Below, one piece after another: positions 51,220-60,020 of a stretch of DNA of 64,000 bases. The first letter of the stretch is position 1; the number at the start of each line of letters is the position of its first letter. Below the pieces are notes generated by a model that was given only the letters and a program-made list of their open reading frames with translations, made no database searches and was not told where the DNA came from. Location of the stretch: contig JAMPAT010000019.1 in NCBI GenBank assembly GCA_023667095.1, positions 1-64,000 of the forward strand, in the 5' to 3' direction. A program made the translations under genes and the position numbers. The stretch is from Bacteroidales bacterium (lineage in GTDB: Bacteria; Bacteroidota; Bacteroidia; Bacteroidales; UBA932).

Positions 51220-52509
51220 TTAGGCAAACAGTGCCTCAACTTTCGCTATGATATCCTTTTCATCAAGTGCAGGATCAAGCACAAGGTCCGGCTGTGCATA
51301 GACTATGTCTCCCTGTGACTTGCAAAGTTCCTCACCTCCTCCTGTGATGTTCAGCATGATGACCTCGTCCTTCTTTACAGTACCGTCCTTTACAGCAAGT
51401 CCGAGACTTGCTGCTGCGACAGCAGCTGCAGCGTGGATGTCAACTCCCTCAAGTTCAAGGAAACGCTTTTTCCATGTCGTCAGTTCTTCATTGGTGACCT
51501 TGTAGATGTCTCCACCTGCATCACACAAGGCATCGAAGAGACCTCCTGCAAGCGAATATGGAGGCTTCCTGTTGGAAAGGACCTTGGCTTCAATGACGCC
51601 AGAACAGTATCTTGCATGAGACGGACTCATCGGGACAAGTTCACGCGAATGCTCTTTCCATGAATCATACATGATTGTGAAAGGGTCATTCTGTGATGGA
51701 TAGAGCCTCATCTTATGTGTACCATAGCGTCCGTCCTCTATGAGGCGGAGGTTGTTCTCCCATGCTGCAATCGTGCCTGTACCGCTTCCAATTGCCTGGA
51801 AGTATGCGTCTGGGATTCTTCCGATTGTCTCAACTGCGCTTAGAAGGGTGGTTCCCATTCCGTCACGGCGGGCAATATTCTTTGCACCGCCCTCAGCAAG
51901 GAACATCGGGGACTTGCATGCCTTGTCAGCCAAGGCAATCGCATCGAAATAGTCAGAGCCTGAAGGTGATGCGATTATCTTCACACAAGGGTTGAGAGGC
52001 TTCTTGAACCAGAGTGCATTGATGTTGTCATATGGTATTGATACAAGAAGAGGGATATTGTTGTCAGAGCAAACCTTTGCGAATGCCCTTGCAGTATTTC
52101 CTGCAGATGCAACGGCAAGGACCCTGTTGTTGTCCTCCGGGAGTCTTGCACAGACCGAATATGCCTCAGTCTCCTTGAATGCACATGTCTCCATCTTCGC
52201 GCCAATCTTGGGGAAATATCCGGAGAATGTGATATAGAGGTTCTCCAGGCCGAGATATTCTGCCATACCTTTGCTCCTGTATGTTACAGGGGCGCACGAT
52301 CCTGACAGTGTACGGTTTATCGGAAGCCAGTCGGCATACCTGTAGAAGCCGTCAAGGTCAGTCCTTGGTTCGAATGTCCTTTTTTCATAGACAGCCCTTA
52401 CGAGAGCCGGTTTCTCTCCCTGGGGATCTGCCAATGTCCAGCCCTCATCTTCAAAGATCCGGCCTGATGCACAGTCCATCAGTGAGTATTTTGTCGGTAT
52501 AAAAGTCAT
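51220..52509 (-). CDS. Cysteate synthase-like PLP enzyme
   Basis: A 429-residue PLP enzyme of the threonine synthase fold. Compared from memory with archaeal cysteate synthases it shares LGLENLYITFSGYFP, CAFKETEAY with the likely PLP lysine Lys112, VASAGNTARAFA, GGAKNIARRDGMGT, FQAIGSGTGTIAAWE and APPYS-like KPPYSLAGGLFDAL. These stretches set it apart from threonine synthase. It would make L-cysteate from phosphoserine and sulfite; in methanogens this feeds coenzyme M, in Bacteroidota sulfonolipids. It starts 12 nt after the membrane Hdr-like gene, so it is in that operon. No signal peptide. Confidence 0.85.
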   Translation of the reverse strand: MTFIPTKYSLMDCASGRIFEDEGWTLADPQGEKPALVRAVYEKRTFEPRTDLDGFYRYADWLPINRTLSGSCAPVTYRSKGMAEYLGLENLYITFSGYFPKIGAKMETCAFKETEAYSVCARLPEDNNRVLAVASAGNTARAFAKVCSDNNIPLLVSIPYDNINALWFKKPLNPCVKIIASPSGSDYFDAIALADKACKSPMFLAEGGAKNIARRDGMGTTLLSAVETIGRIPDAYFQAIGSGTGTIAAWENNLRLIEDGRYGTHKMRLYPSQNDPFTIMYDSWKEHSRELVPMSPSHARYCSGVIEAKVLSNRKPPYSLAGGLFDALCDAGGDIYKVTNEELTTWKKRFLELEGVDIHAAAAVAAASLGLAVKDGTVKKDEVIMLNITGGGEELCKSQGDIVYAQPDLVLDPALDEKDIIAKVEALFA

Positions 52510-52521
52510 AACTGTAAAGTT

Positions 52522-54348
52522 TTAGTATTTGTCAATCATATTGTCTGCTATAATCTCTGCTATATCTTCCACAGGCCTGTCAGAGTATCTGTCAAATGTA
52601 TTCTTGCAAAGTGGGCAAGCCGTCACTATAACATCCGGCGATCCTTCCGTGAGGTTTCCGAGTGCATTCCTTACCATTGCTTCACGTTTCCCGAAGCCCA
52701 GTGTAAGGCTTCCGAGGCTACCTCCGCAGCAGATGCTTTCCTTATGGTGCTTACCTGCCTCTATAAGCTCTCCTGCGCAGCTGACGACAGTACGCGGCTC
52801 TTCATATATACCGCATCCTCTTCCAAGTTCGCAAGGGTCATGGTAGACATATTTTGTAGAAGTACGGCTGACCTTTATCTTTCCTTCCTTGAGCAGCCTG
52901 TCCAGATATTCTGTATGGTGCAGCACAGGGATGTCCAGATTATATTTCTCCTTGAATATCTTGTAGCAGATAGGGCAGCTGAGAACAAGTGCACCGGCAC
53001 CGCTTGCCTTGATGATTTCAATGTTCTTAGCTATCATCTCCTCGGCCTCGCGCAGCCTGCCTGCCATAAGCATAGGCCTTCCGCAGCAGATTCCTCCGTC
53101 CTTGTCCATTATTTCATATTCAACGCCTGCACTGGAGAAAACCTTTTCCATGGATTTCCGGATTTTCGGTGTCAGGGCAGTCATGCATCCTGCGAAATAC
53201 AGGACCTTTCCACTGGATGGGGCACTGAATGAGTTCTCCTTTATAAGTACATCTGTGTCAATCAGCGAGTAGTCTGGAGCCAGACTGTATTTGCGGATGG
53301 ACCTCTGCGCGATACGCAGCTTGTCTCCCTCTACGCCGACAGGACAGATTGCCGTGCATTTGCCGCAGAGCAGGCATTTGTCGCTTATCTCCTCGATACG
53401 CCTTTCATTGCCGCGCCTTATCTGCCTGTTGAGATAGACTGTGGTGTCCTTTATGTGTGTCTTCATCACGCCCATCGGACAGGCGTCTATGCAGAGACCG
53501 CAGGCCGGACATGAATAGACCTGTGCCTTTGCAAGCCCTTTCCTGGCATTGGTAATCTTTATTCCTGCATTGCGCAGGGGTATAAGCAGGATTTCCGTCG
53601 GGATATGCATATATCTTGTGAAAGGCAGGACAATGAAGAATATACCTAAGGCAATCGAATATGCCCACCACGTCGGAAGCATATTGGTATGGTCGCCAAG
53701 GAATGCCGTGAACACATGGTTCAGTGACTTGGTAAGGAATGACCCTCCGCTGATATTGGCTGTAAATCCTTCGGCAAGAAGGCGTAATGGAAATATGCTC
53801 CATAGAGAATACAGGCCTATGTAGTCAAGCAGGCTCAGGTTTGTTGTCCTTCTCATTCCGAAGAAACGCGAACGCAGCCTCTTTATCATGGCAAGCAGGA
53901 TTCCGCTAAGGATCACAAGCAGGAAGAAGTCCATAAGGAAGAACAGGAAGTTGCCTCCAAGGGTACTGTCTGTCTCAGCCACGAAATACCTGAAGAAGAT
54001 AGGGTAGTAAAGCAGCTTTGCCCTGTGAGGGACATACAGGAAGACTTCTATATGGCCTATCAGGATAAGCATGAACCATCCGAATGCGATGCTGGAGTGC
54101 ATATAGCCCAAAAGCTTGTTGCGCTTCCATATGTCAGTATGCAGCAGACACTTGCAGAATATGTCCTTGATATTTTTCCAGACTGTCTTCGGTGTAATGA
54201 GCGATATGAAGAATTTCCTCCTGTCTTCATGCGGAAGCTGGAGTATTATCCTTATCATACCGACAATGCAGTATGACAGGATGAATACCATTCCTATAAG
54301 GAACGGCAGTACAAAGTCATTGTATCCGGCCAGGAATCTTTCTCTCAT
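52522..54348 (-). CDS. Membrane HdrDE-like iron-sulfur oxidoreductase
   Basis: The ATG at 54348 (MRERFLAGYN) overlaps the HdrC-like stop by 4 nt (ATGA) and gives 608 residues. Five membrane segments (about 12-37, 83-105, 132-155, 174-194, 226-247) resemble the cytochrome b-like HdrE/NarI part. Two ferredoxin motifs follow, CPACGLCIDACP (Cys280, 283, 286, 290) and CLLCGKCTAICP. Two CCG-type (HdrD) regions are then seen: GCMTALTP ... GICCGRP, and DPCELGRGC ... SICCGG ... CPLCKNTF. It would pass electrons between the quinone pool and the soluble Hdr subunits. Direction and partner disulfide are unknown. Confidence 0.88.
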   Translation of the reverse strand: MRERFLAGYNDFVLPFLIGMVFILSYCIVGMIRIILQLPHEDRRKFFISLITPKTVWKNIKDIFCKCLLHTDIWKRNKLLGYMHSSIAFGWFMLILIGHIEVFLYVPHRAKLLYYPIFFRYFVAETDSTLGGNFLFFLMDFFLLVILSGILLAMIKRLRSRFFGMRRTTNLSLLDYIGLYSLWSIFPLRLLAEGFTANISGGSFLTKSLNHVFTAFLGDHTNMLPTWWAYSIALGIFFIVLPFTRYMHIPTEILLIPLRNAGIKITNARKGLAKAQVYSCPACGLCIDACPMGVMKTHIKDTTVYLNRQIRRGNERRIEEISDKCLLCGKCTAICPVGVEGDKLRIAQRSIRKYSLAPDYSLIDTDVLIKENSFSAPSSGKVLYFAGCMTALTPKIRKSMEKVFSSAGVEYEIMDKDGGICCGRPMLMAGRLREAEEMIAKNIEIIKASGAGALVLSCPICYKIFKEKYNLDIPVLHHTEYLDRLLKEGKIKVSRTSTKYVYHDPCELGRGCGIYEEPRTVVSCAGELIEAGKHHKESICCGGSLGSLTLGFGKREAMVRNALGNLTEGSPDVIVTACPLCKNTFDRYSDRPVEDIAEIIADNMIDKY

Positions 54349-54677
54349 CTCGCTTCCTCCCCATAAAGCCGGCAGATGCCCAGTATCACATGCCTTGTAT
54401 TGATGCCACGCGGGCATACCATTGAGCATTTGCCGCAGAGCATGCAGCCCTTGACCATGGCTATTGCATCCTTTTCCTTGCCGCGCTGCAGGGCATGCAG
54501 CACTTTCCTGACACTCATTCCGCTGAATCTGCCGGCAATGCATGTTGCACTGCACGAGCCGCATTGCATACATTTATATACATCCGGCTCCAGTTCATGC
54601 AGACGCTCAAATTTACCGAGGTCCACCTTGTCCAGGTTGACAGCTGAACTCGGTGCTATTCCAAATCCGAAGTCCAT
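54345..54677 (-). CDS. HdrC-like ferredoxin subunit
   Basis: A 110-residue protein with two 4Fe-4S motifs, CMQCGSCSATC and CMLCGKCSMVCP, and the HdrC-type connection (GMSVRKVLHALQRGK). In heterodisulfide reductases HdrC carries electrons between HdrA and HdrB. It lies 1 nt after the HdrA-like gene and overlaps the membrane subunit start, so it may be the link from soluble to membrane parts. Confidence 0.9.
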   Translation of the reverse strand: MDFGFGIAPSSAVNLDKVDLGKFERLHELEPDVYKCMQCGSCSATCIAGRFSGMSVRKVLHALQRGKEKDAIAMVKGCMLCGKCSMVCPRGINTRHVILGICRLYGEEAR

Positions 54678-54678
54678 G

Positions 54679-55701
54679 CTATCTTTCGTTTAGGTATGAA
54701 TGTATCTCCAGGGCTGCGGAGCGTGCCTCTGCCAAGGTTTCCGGTACGGTCTTCGGACCGGTGCAGGTTCCTGCATAGAACACGCCTTCCTTTGGAGAAG
54801 CAGTGATGTCGGCCACGTTGTCGCGGCTCTTGAGGAACCCGTCAGTGTCCAGGGGAAGCTCTATCATGCCTGTGACCTTTGAGCTGTCAGGATTGCATAC
54901 AATGCCTGACATGAGGACAAGCAGGTCAAGGGTAACCTTTACAGGCTTCCCTGCAAGGGTGTCCTCAGCCTTTACTATTACTTTTCCGTCTATATTCTCG
55001 CTGACCTCGGAGACACGTCCCCGGATAAAGCGGATGCCATAGTCACGCTGCGCACTGATATAGAAATCCTCGTATTTCTTTCCGAACATCCTGAGGTCCA
55101 TATAGAAGCAATATACCATTGCATCCGGGAATTTCTGCTTTATCTCTATTGCCTGCTTGATTGCAGTTATGCAGCACACCTTTGAGCATTGCGGGTTCCT
55201 TGCCTTCTCGTCGCGTGAGCCTACACAATGTACAAATCCGACAGCCTTCATGTCAGATCTGTCGATTCTCTTGTCATTTCCGTAGTTGAACCAATGCTCA
55301 AGGTCACGGTTTGTAATCACTTGATCGTAGATACCATAGCCATATTCTTCCTTCTTGCTTGCATCGAACAGTTTGAAACCTGTTGTGAAGAGAAGGATGC
55401 GCGCTATGATTGAAATGCCGTTGGACAGCATGACATTATACCTGTCTTTCAGACGGTTTATGAAAAGTATCTCTGTATTTAGGAATATATTTGCCTCTGA
55501 GGACTGCTCCACAAGCCTTCTGACAACTTCCGATGCAGGTGTCATGTCAGGGAACAGCCTGTTCCATTCTGCGACATGGCCCCCAAGGTGGTCCTGCCTT
55601 TCTATAACGATAGGGTTGTAGCCAAGCTTGAGAAGCTGCCCTGCAGCCTCCAGACCGGCGATACCCCCCCCGACTATTACAATATTTTCTTTAGGTTTCA
55701 T
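54679..55701 (-). CDS. HdrA-like FAD-dependent subunit
   Basis: ATG 55701 (MKPKENIV) gives 340 residues; a TTG two codons upstream is less likely. The N-terminus has the FAD-binding GGGIAGLEAAGQLLKLGY and HLGGHVAEW. The middle holds the HdrA cluster motif FVHCVGSRDEKARNPQCSKVCCITAIKQA. The C-terminal ferredoxin domains of full methanogen HdrA are absent, so it is the short form found in many bacteria (like QmoA). It should pass electrons by flavin; bifurcation cannot be claimed. Confidence 0.88.
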   Translation of the reverse strand: MKPKENIVIVGGGIAGLEAAGQLLKLGYNPIVIERQDHLGGHVAEWNRLFPDMTPASEVVRRLVEQSSEANIFLNTEILFINRLKDRYNVMLSNGISIIARILLFTTGFKLFDASKKEEYGYGIYDQVITNRDLEHWFNYGNDKRIDRSDMKAVGFVHCVGSRDEKARNPQCSKVCCITAIKQAIEIKQKFPDAMVYCFYMDLRMFGKKYEDFYISAQRDYGIRFIRGRVSEVSENIDGKVIVKAEDTLAGKPVKVTLDLLVLMSGIVCNPDSSKVTGMIELPLDTDGFLKSRDNVADITASPKEGVFYAGTCTGPKTVPETLAEARSAALEIHSYLNER

Positions 55702-55714
55702 ACACAATAACGGT

Positions 55715-56785
55715 TTAGCAGCATTTCAGTACATTTGGAAGTCCCGGCTTCATAAGGTCTTTCTGGTTCAGCCCTTTGTATTTGCTTTCCGGGTCGTATT
55801 CTATGCCTATCTTGTCAAGAAGCGGCTCTACGGCGACCTGGTGCAGCTGCAGTCCAAGGTCCCATGGATCATATCCAAGCACAAGCCCGGCAATCTCCTC
55901 GTATGTGAAGACAGGGATTCCGTATCCGTTGCGTCCGTATGTCCTGCCCTCCATTTCAGAGATTGCATACTGCCATCTGTCAAGGAAATACGGGCATCCG
56001 GGGCAGTTGGTTATAATCATGTCTGGATGATATGGCTCCATTGACTCGAATTTCTTGTGTGTGTTCGAGATGGAGTAGCCACGGTTTGCCTTGACATGGT
56101 ACTGGCGGAAGCCATAGCCGCAGCAATGCCTCCTTTCAGGATAGTCGATGACATTCCCGCCCCAGCTCTCTATCATTCCGCAGAGTACATAAGGATATTC
56201 TGCACCGCCGATTCCCTTTGACGGGAACATCTTGGAATAATGGCATCCGATATGCTCCACTACACGGAGCGGTTCTCCGGTCTCCTTGTCCACAAGGCGG
56301 AATCTGGCCTTCTCGGCGATCTCGTTGCGGAACTTGTATATTATGTCGCTTGCATGCGCTATATATTTCGGACGCTTGAATTCCCTGCGGCAGGCTTTCC
56401 ATAGCAGTTCACGGATACGTGTCTCAAGCTCAGGGAACTCGTCCCATGTCTTGAGTATCTCGATATAGTTGCCGAAAGATGTGATGCATGATGCCACATA
56501 GTTCTCATATCCTGCCTCAGTCATAAGCGCGAACTGGCGGGCCACTATCGTCATTACAGTCTCCTGAGGGATTGTATCGCAGTGATAGGCGATGCCTCCG
56601 CAAGTCGTATGATGCTCTGTCTCATAGAAATCCTTTCCCAGTACGTTCTTGCATATCTCAAGGAACATCTTTTCCGATGCAGGAAAGAAATTCTGCCTGA
56701 TACAGCTTCGTACATAGAACCAGTGATTGTCAGGAATCTCTTTCTGATAGTCACTCCATATTTTCTGTTTTCCCTGGTATATCAT
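55715..56785 (-). CDS. HdrB-like subunit with one intact CCG motif
   Basis: A 356-residue protein of the HdrB family. The C-terminal CCG motif is complete: IGCHYSKMF, then RRHCCGYGFRQ and NCPGCPYFLD. The N-terminal motif is degenerate: RSCIRQNF, HTTCGGIAY (one Cys where CCG is usual) and ASCITSFGNY (no second Cys). HdrB in methanogens binds two non-cubane clusters that reduce CoM-S-S-CoB. Having only one good site suggests a different substrate or cluster. It is 48 nt after the HdrC1 gene and 7 nt before HdrA. Confidence 0.88.
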   Translation of the reverse strand: MIYQGKQKIWSDYQKEIPDNHWFYVRSCIRQNFFPASEKMFLEICKNVLGKDFYETEHHTTCGGIAYHCDTIPQETVMTIVARQFALMTEAGYENYVASCITSFGNYIEILKTWDEFPELETRIRELLWKACRREFKRPKYIAHASDIIYKFRNEIAEKARFRLVDKETGEPLRVVEHIGCHYSKMFPSKGIGGAEYPYVLCGMIESWGGNVIDYPERRHCCGYGFRQYHVKANRGYSISNTHKKFESMEPYHPDMIITNCPGCPYFLDRWQYAISEMEGRTYGRNGYGIPVFTYEEIAGLVLGYDPWDLGLQLHQVAVEPLLDKIGIEYDPESKYKGLNQKDLMKPGLPNVLKCC

Positions 56786-56833
56786 TAATTCAGTCCTTTA
56801 TATTTATGGCTCCGGCATTGCACTGGAGCAGCA

Positions 56834-57532
56834 TTATTCTTCATTGAGGTGGCCTGGGGAGGATTCCTCGAATGTCTTGCGGAAATATTCCTCCATTGTA
56901 AGACCCATCTCCCCGGCTTTCATCCGTGAGAACTTCTCGACAGTCTCGATACGTTCGGTACCTCCTGTAACATCGAATATTGCCTTAAGCTCATCAAGGG
57001 ATTCCTGGGGAATTTTCCTGAGGACTCCAGGGCCTTTGCCCTGGTAGTTTGCCCCAAGCCTTTCATAATTGTCTTTCAGATGCTCCGTATGCCATTTCCA
57101 GACAGGGCCCGACTCAACATGGTCCTCCCATTTGAATGTCTCCGGATAGATACAGTATCCATAGTTAAGGATATTGCCTGTCAGCATCCGTGTAAGAGGG
57201 TAGAGCTGACGCCCCTTTTCTGAGCAAGTGAAATATCCAAGCTTTGCAGAGAGGTTGCGCAATGCCATTATCACAAGTCCAGGTCCGTTTTTCCTCGGGC
57301 ATCTCGTGACGCACGACATGCATTCTCCGCAATACCATATGACTTCGCTTTTCAGCAGTTTCTCTATCTCTTCCTCGTCCTTGCTCTGTACTATGTCCAC
57401 AATGCGGCGAGGATCGTATCTGTAGAATTCGGCTGCAGGACATATCGCCGTGCATGTACCGCAGTTGATACATGTCTTGAGGCCTTCCTTGACCCTGTAG
57501 TCCTTGATCAGTTCATCGTAAAGTTTTCCCAT
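56834..57532 (-). CDS. HdrC-like iron-sulfur subunit (long form)
   Basis: A 232-residue protein with two 4Fe-4S motifs, CINCGTCTAICP and CGECMSCVTRCP, in the first 100 residues (HdrC layout). A unique C-terminal half (LGANYQGKGPGVLRKIPQESLDELKAIFDVTGG) follows. Two HdrC-like proteins in one cluster suggest that each links a different pair of modules. It lies first among the Hdr-like genes, 12 nt after the exchanger gene. Confidence 0.88.
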   Translation of the reverse strand: MGKLYDELIKDYRVKEGLKTCINCGTCTAICPAAEFYRYDPRRIVDIVQSKDEEEIEKLLKSEVIWYCGECMSCVTRCPRKNGPGLVIMALRNLSAKLGYFTCSEKGRQLYPLTRMLTGNILNYGYCIYPETFKWEDHVESGPVWKWHTEHLKDNYERLGANYQGKGPGVLRKIPQESLDELKAIFDVTGGTERIETVEKFSRMKAGEMGLTMEEYFRKTFEESSPGHLNEE

Positions 57533-57544
57533 TTCTTAATCTGT

Positions 57545-58507
57545 TTAGATGGACATCATGAGCCACGCCATATAGGCTATCCACATTGCAAGCAGGATAC
57601 ATCCCTCTATCTTGTCCAGCCTTTTCTTCTGGAACAGGTATGAGCATGAAAGCAGGAATATGGCCGCAAGCAGCATCACTCCCATGTCCACAGGTGTAAC
57701 TCCGGAAATATGCAGTGGCCTGATTATGGCTGAGCCTCCCACAATAAGGAGCACATTTGAGATATTTGAGCCAAGGATATTGCCAAGGGCAAGCTGTCCG
57801 CGTTTCTTCGCTGCAGCGATTATGCACGTCACAAGCTCCGGGAATGATGTCCCTCCTGCCATGAGTGTTATGGCTATGAAAGCGTCAGGGACACCGCATG
57901 CCCTTGCTATCTCCACACCTGAATTTACAAACAGGCGTCCTCCGAATATCAGTCCGGCAAGACCTCCGGCGATCATGATAGCGGAAACCCATGCAGAATA
58001 TAGTTTTGGGATGTCATTGCCTTCTTCAGCTGCAGCTGAATGGTCCTTTCGGAAAGATATGAAGATGTAGTATATGAACAATGCAAGCAGTATCACACCG
58101 TCAATCCGGCTGACGCTGTTGTTTCCGACACCGAATATCGAATGGTTCAGTCCGAAAAGTATCAGGAGCATGGTGGCAATGATATTCATAGGTATGTCCC
58201 TCCTCAGGTTTGCCCTTGTAATCTTCAATGGCATTATAATGGCGGTTATTCCCAATATAAGCATGGTGTTGAATATATTGGAGCCTACGATATTGCCTAT
58301 TGCAACATCTGAGTTTCCCATGTACGATGACATGAAGCTGACTACCATTTCCGGAGCAGATGTGCCGATCCCGACAATTGTAAGGCCTATTACAAATTCG
58401 CTGATGCCGGATTTCCTTGCTATGCTGGAGGAACCTTCAACAAGGTAATTTGCCCCGAGAAGTATCATCAGGAGACCTGCAATCAGTATAAGTATATTGA
58501 CAAGCAT
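57545..58507 (-). CDS. CaCA family cation exchanger 1 (Na+/Ca2+ antiporter type)
   Basis: A 320-residue inner-membrane protein with about ten helices in two inverted halves. The alpha-1 repeat has GIGTSAPEMVVSFMSSYMGNSDVAIGNIVGSNIFN and the alpha-2 repeat GGTSFPELVTCIIAAAKKRGQLALGNILGSNISN, both CaCA signatures with the cation-binding Glu. It exchanges Ca2+ for Na+ or H+/K+. It is followed directly by the Hdr-like genes (12 nt), and a paralogue lies at 60021. Confidence 0.93.
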   Translation of the reverse strand: MLVNILILIAGLLMILLGANYLVEGSSSIARKSGISEFVIGLTIVGIGTSAPEMVVSFMSSYMGNSDVAIGNIVGSNIFNTMLILGITAIIMPLKITRANLRRDIPMNIIATMLLILFGLNHSIFGVGNNSVSRIDGVILLALFIYYIFISFRKDHSAAAEEGNDIPKLYSAWVSAIMIAGGLAGLIFGGRLFVNSGVEIARACGVPDAFIAITLMAGGTSFPELVTCIIAAAKKRGQLALGNILGSNISNVLLIVGGSAIIRPLHISGVTPVDMGVMLLAAIFLLSCSYLFQKKRLDKIEGCILLAMWIAYMAWLMMSI

Positions 58508-58536
58508 ATGTATCTGTTATAATAGGGGATGTAAAT

Positions 58537-59970
58537 TTATAGAATATCCAGAACATCATCCTCTGCCTTCAGGCGCATGGCAACGACATTTTCCACATGG
58601 TGCGTATGCGGGAACATGTCCACCGGCCTTACAGCGGTAATCTCATATTTTTCACTCAGTATGGCCAGGTCCCTTGCCTGTGACGCCGGGTTACAGCTGA
58701 CATATACCATCCTGGACGGTGCGGCATTAAGTATTACCTTAGCTACATCCGGATGTATTCCGGCCCTTGGAGGATCAAGGATTATCACATCCGGATGTCC
58801 ATGTTCTTCGACAAAGCTGTCTGTCAGGATATCCTTCATGTCGCCTGCATAAAAGTCGCAGTTTGCTATCCCGTTGTTCTTTGCATTTTCCTTGGCATCC
58901 CTGATGGCTTCAGGTACATATTCGATTCCTATCACCTTTGAGGCCCTTGAGGAGACGAATTGCGCTATTGTCCCTGTGCCGGTATAGAGGTCATAGACAA
59001 CCTCTTTTCCTGTAAGGCCTGCAAATTCACGTGCCACGCTGTAGAGCCTGTAGGCCTGTGCAGTATTTGTCTGGTAAAAGGATTTGGGCCCGATCTTGAA
59101 TCTCAGCCCTTCCATTTCCTCATATATCGACTCCTGGCCCTTATACAGGACACATTCCTGGTCGGAAATGGAGTCGTTCGCCTTGCCGTTTATGACATAA
59201 TAAAGGGAAGTGATCTGTGGAAATGCAGCCGACACAGCATCAAGGAGTGCAGTCCTTGCCTCCGCATCCTCGTGATAGAAGCAGATTATCAGCATTACAT
59301 CACCGCTCTCAGCTGTACGGATGAACATATTGCGCAGGAATCCTGTATGCTCCCTTATATTGAAAAATGACAGCCCGTTCTTGATGGCATAGTCCTTTAT
59401 GAAGAGCCGGATTGTGTTTGAAGGATCTTTCTGGAGGTAGCAGTGCTTGATATCCAGGACCTTGTCAAAAAAGCGTCCGACATGGAATCCAAGTCCGGTC
59501 CTGTCCTGTTCGGAAATCGTCTCCGGATTTTCGCTCTCTTCAATCCATCTTCGCTGCGAAAATGTGAATTCCAGCTTGTTGCGATAGTATTGTGTCTGTC
59601 CAGACGGGACTATAGGCATGATTTCAGGCACGTCAAGATGGCCGATCCTTACCAGCTGGTCATATACCTGCTGTTGCTTTGCCTGTAGCTGCATGCTGTA
59701 CGGAAGAGGCTGCCACTTGCACCCTCCGCAGATGCCGAAGTGGCTGCAGAACGGTTCCAGGCGGTCCGGAGAGGGGGATACCATACGCAGGATATATCCC
59801 TCCATGTAGCTCTTTTTCTTCTTTGTTACCTTTACGTCAACTATGTCACCGGGGACTGCAAACTGTACGAAAAGCACTGCCCCGTCAATGTGGGCAAGTG
59901 CTTTTCCTTCTGCTGCCACCGCTTCAATAGTGACATTTTCCAATATTATTTCTTTATGTTTTCTTGGCAT
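58537..59970 (-). CDS. rlmD: 23S rRNA (uracil-C5)-methyltransferase RlmD-like
   Basis: A 477-residue protein. The TRAM domain is at 1-75 (EIILENVTIEAVAAEGKALAHIDG). The iron-sulfur motif is CSHFGICGGCKWQ with a fourth Cys further on, and the SAM domain has DLYTGTGTIAQFVSS. The catalytic region ILDPPRAGIHPDV and VYVSCNPASQARDLA gives the nucleophile Cys. It methylates U1939 or U747 of 23S rRNA (RlmD/RlmC, not separable by eye). Located between the two exchanger genes. Confidence 0.94.
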   Translation of the reverse strand: MPRKHKEIILENVTIEAVAAEGKALAHIDGAVLFVQFAVPGDIVDVKVTKKKKSYMEGYILRMVSPSPDRLEPFCSHFGICGGCKWQPLPYSMQLQAKQQQVYDQLVRIGHLDVPEIMPIVPSGQTQYYRNKLEFTFSQRRWIEESENPETISEQDRTGLGFHVGRFFDKVLDIKHCYLQKDPSNTIRLFIKDYAIKNGLSFFNIREHTGFLRNMFIRTAESGDVMLIICFYHEDAEARTALLDAVSAAFPQITSLYYVINGKANDSISDQECVLYKGQESIYEEMEGLRFKIGPKSFYQTNTAQAYRLYSVAREFAGLTGKEVVYDLYTGTGTIAQFVSSRASKVIGIEYVPEAIRDAKENAKNNGIANCDFYAGDMKDILTDSFVEEHGHPDVIILDPPRAGIHPDVAKVILNAAPSRMVYVSCNPASQARDLAILSEKYEITAVRPVDMFPHTHHVENVVAMRLKAEDDVLDIL

Positions 59971-60020
59971 ATCAAATTAAATTAGCCTGCAAATATAACA
60001 AATTTGCATTAATGCTGGTC

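Noticed and set aside
51220..52509. Reading the PLP enzyme as threonine synthase
   Set aside because: The lysine region (CAFKETEAY), the FSGYFP stretch and the GGAKNIARRDGMG segment fit cysteate synthases better than threonine synthase.
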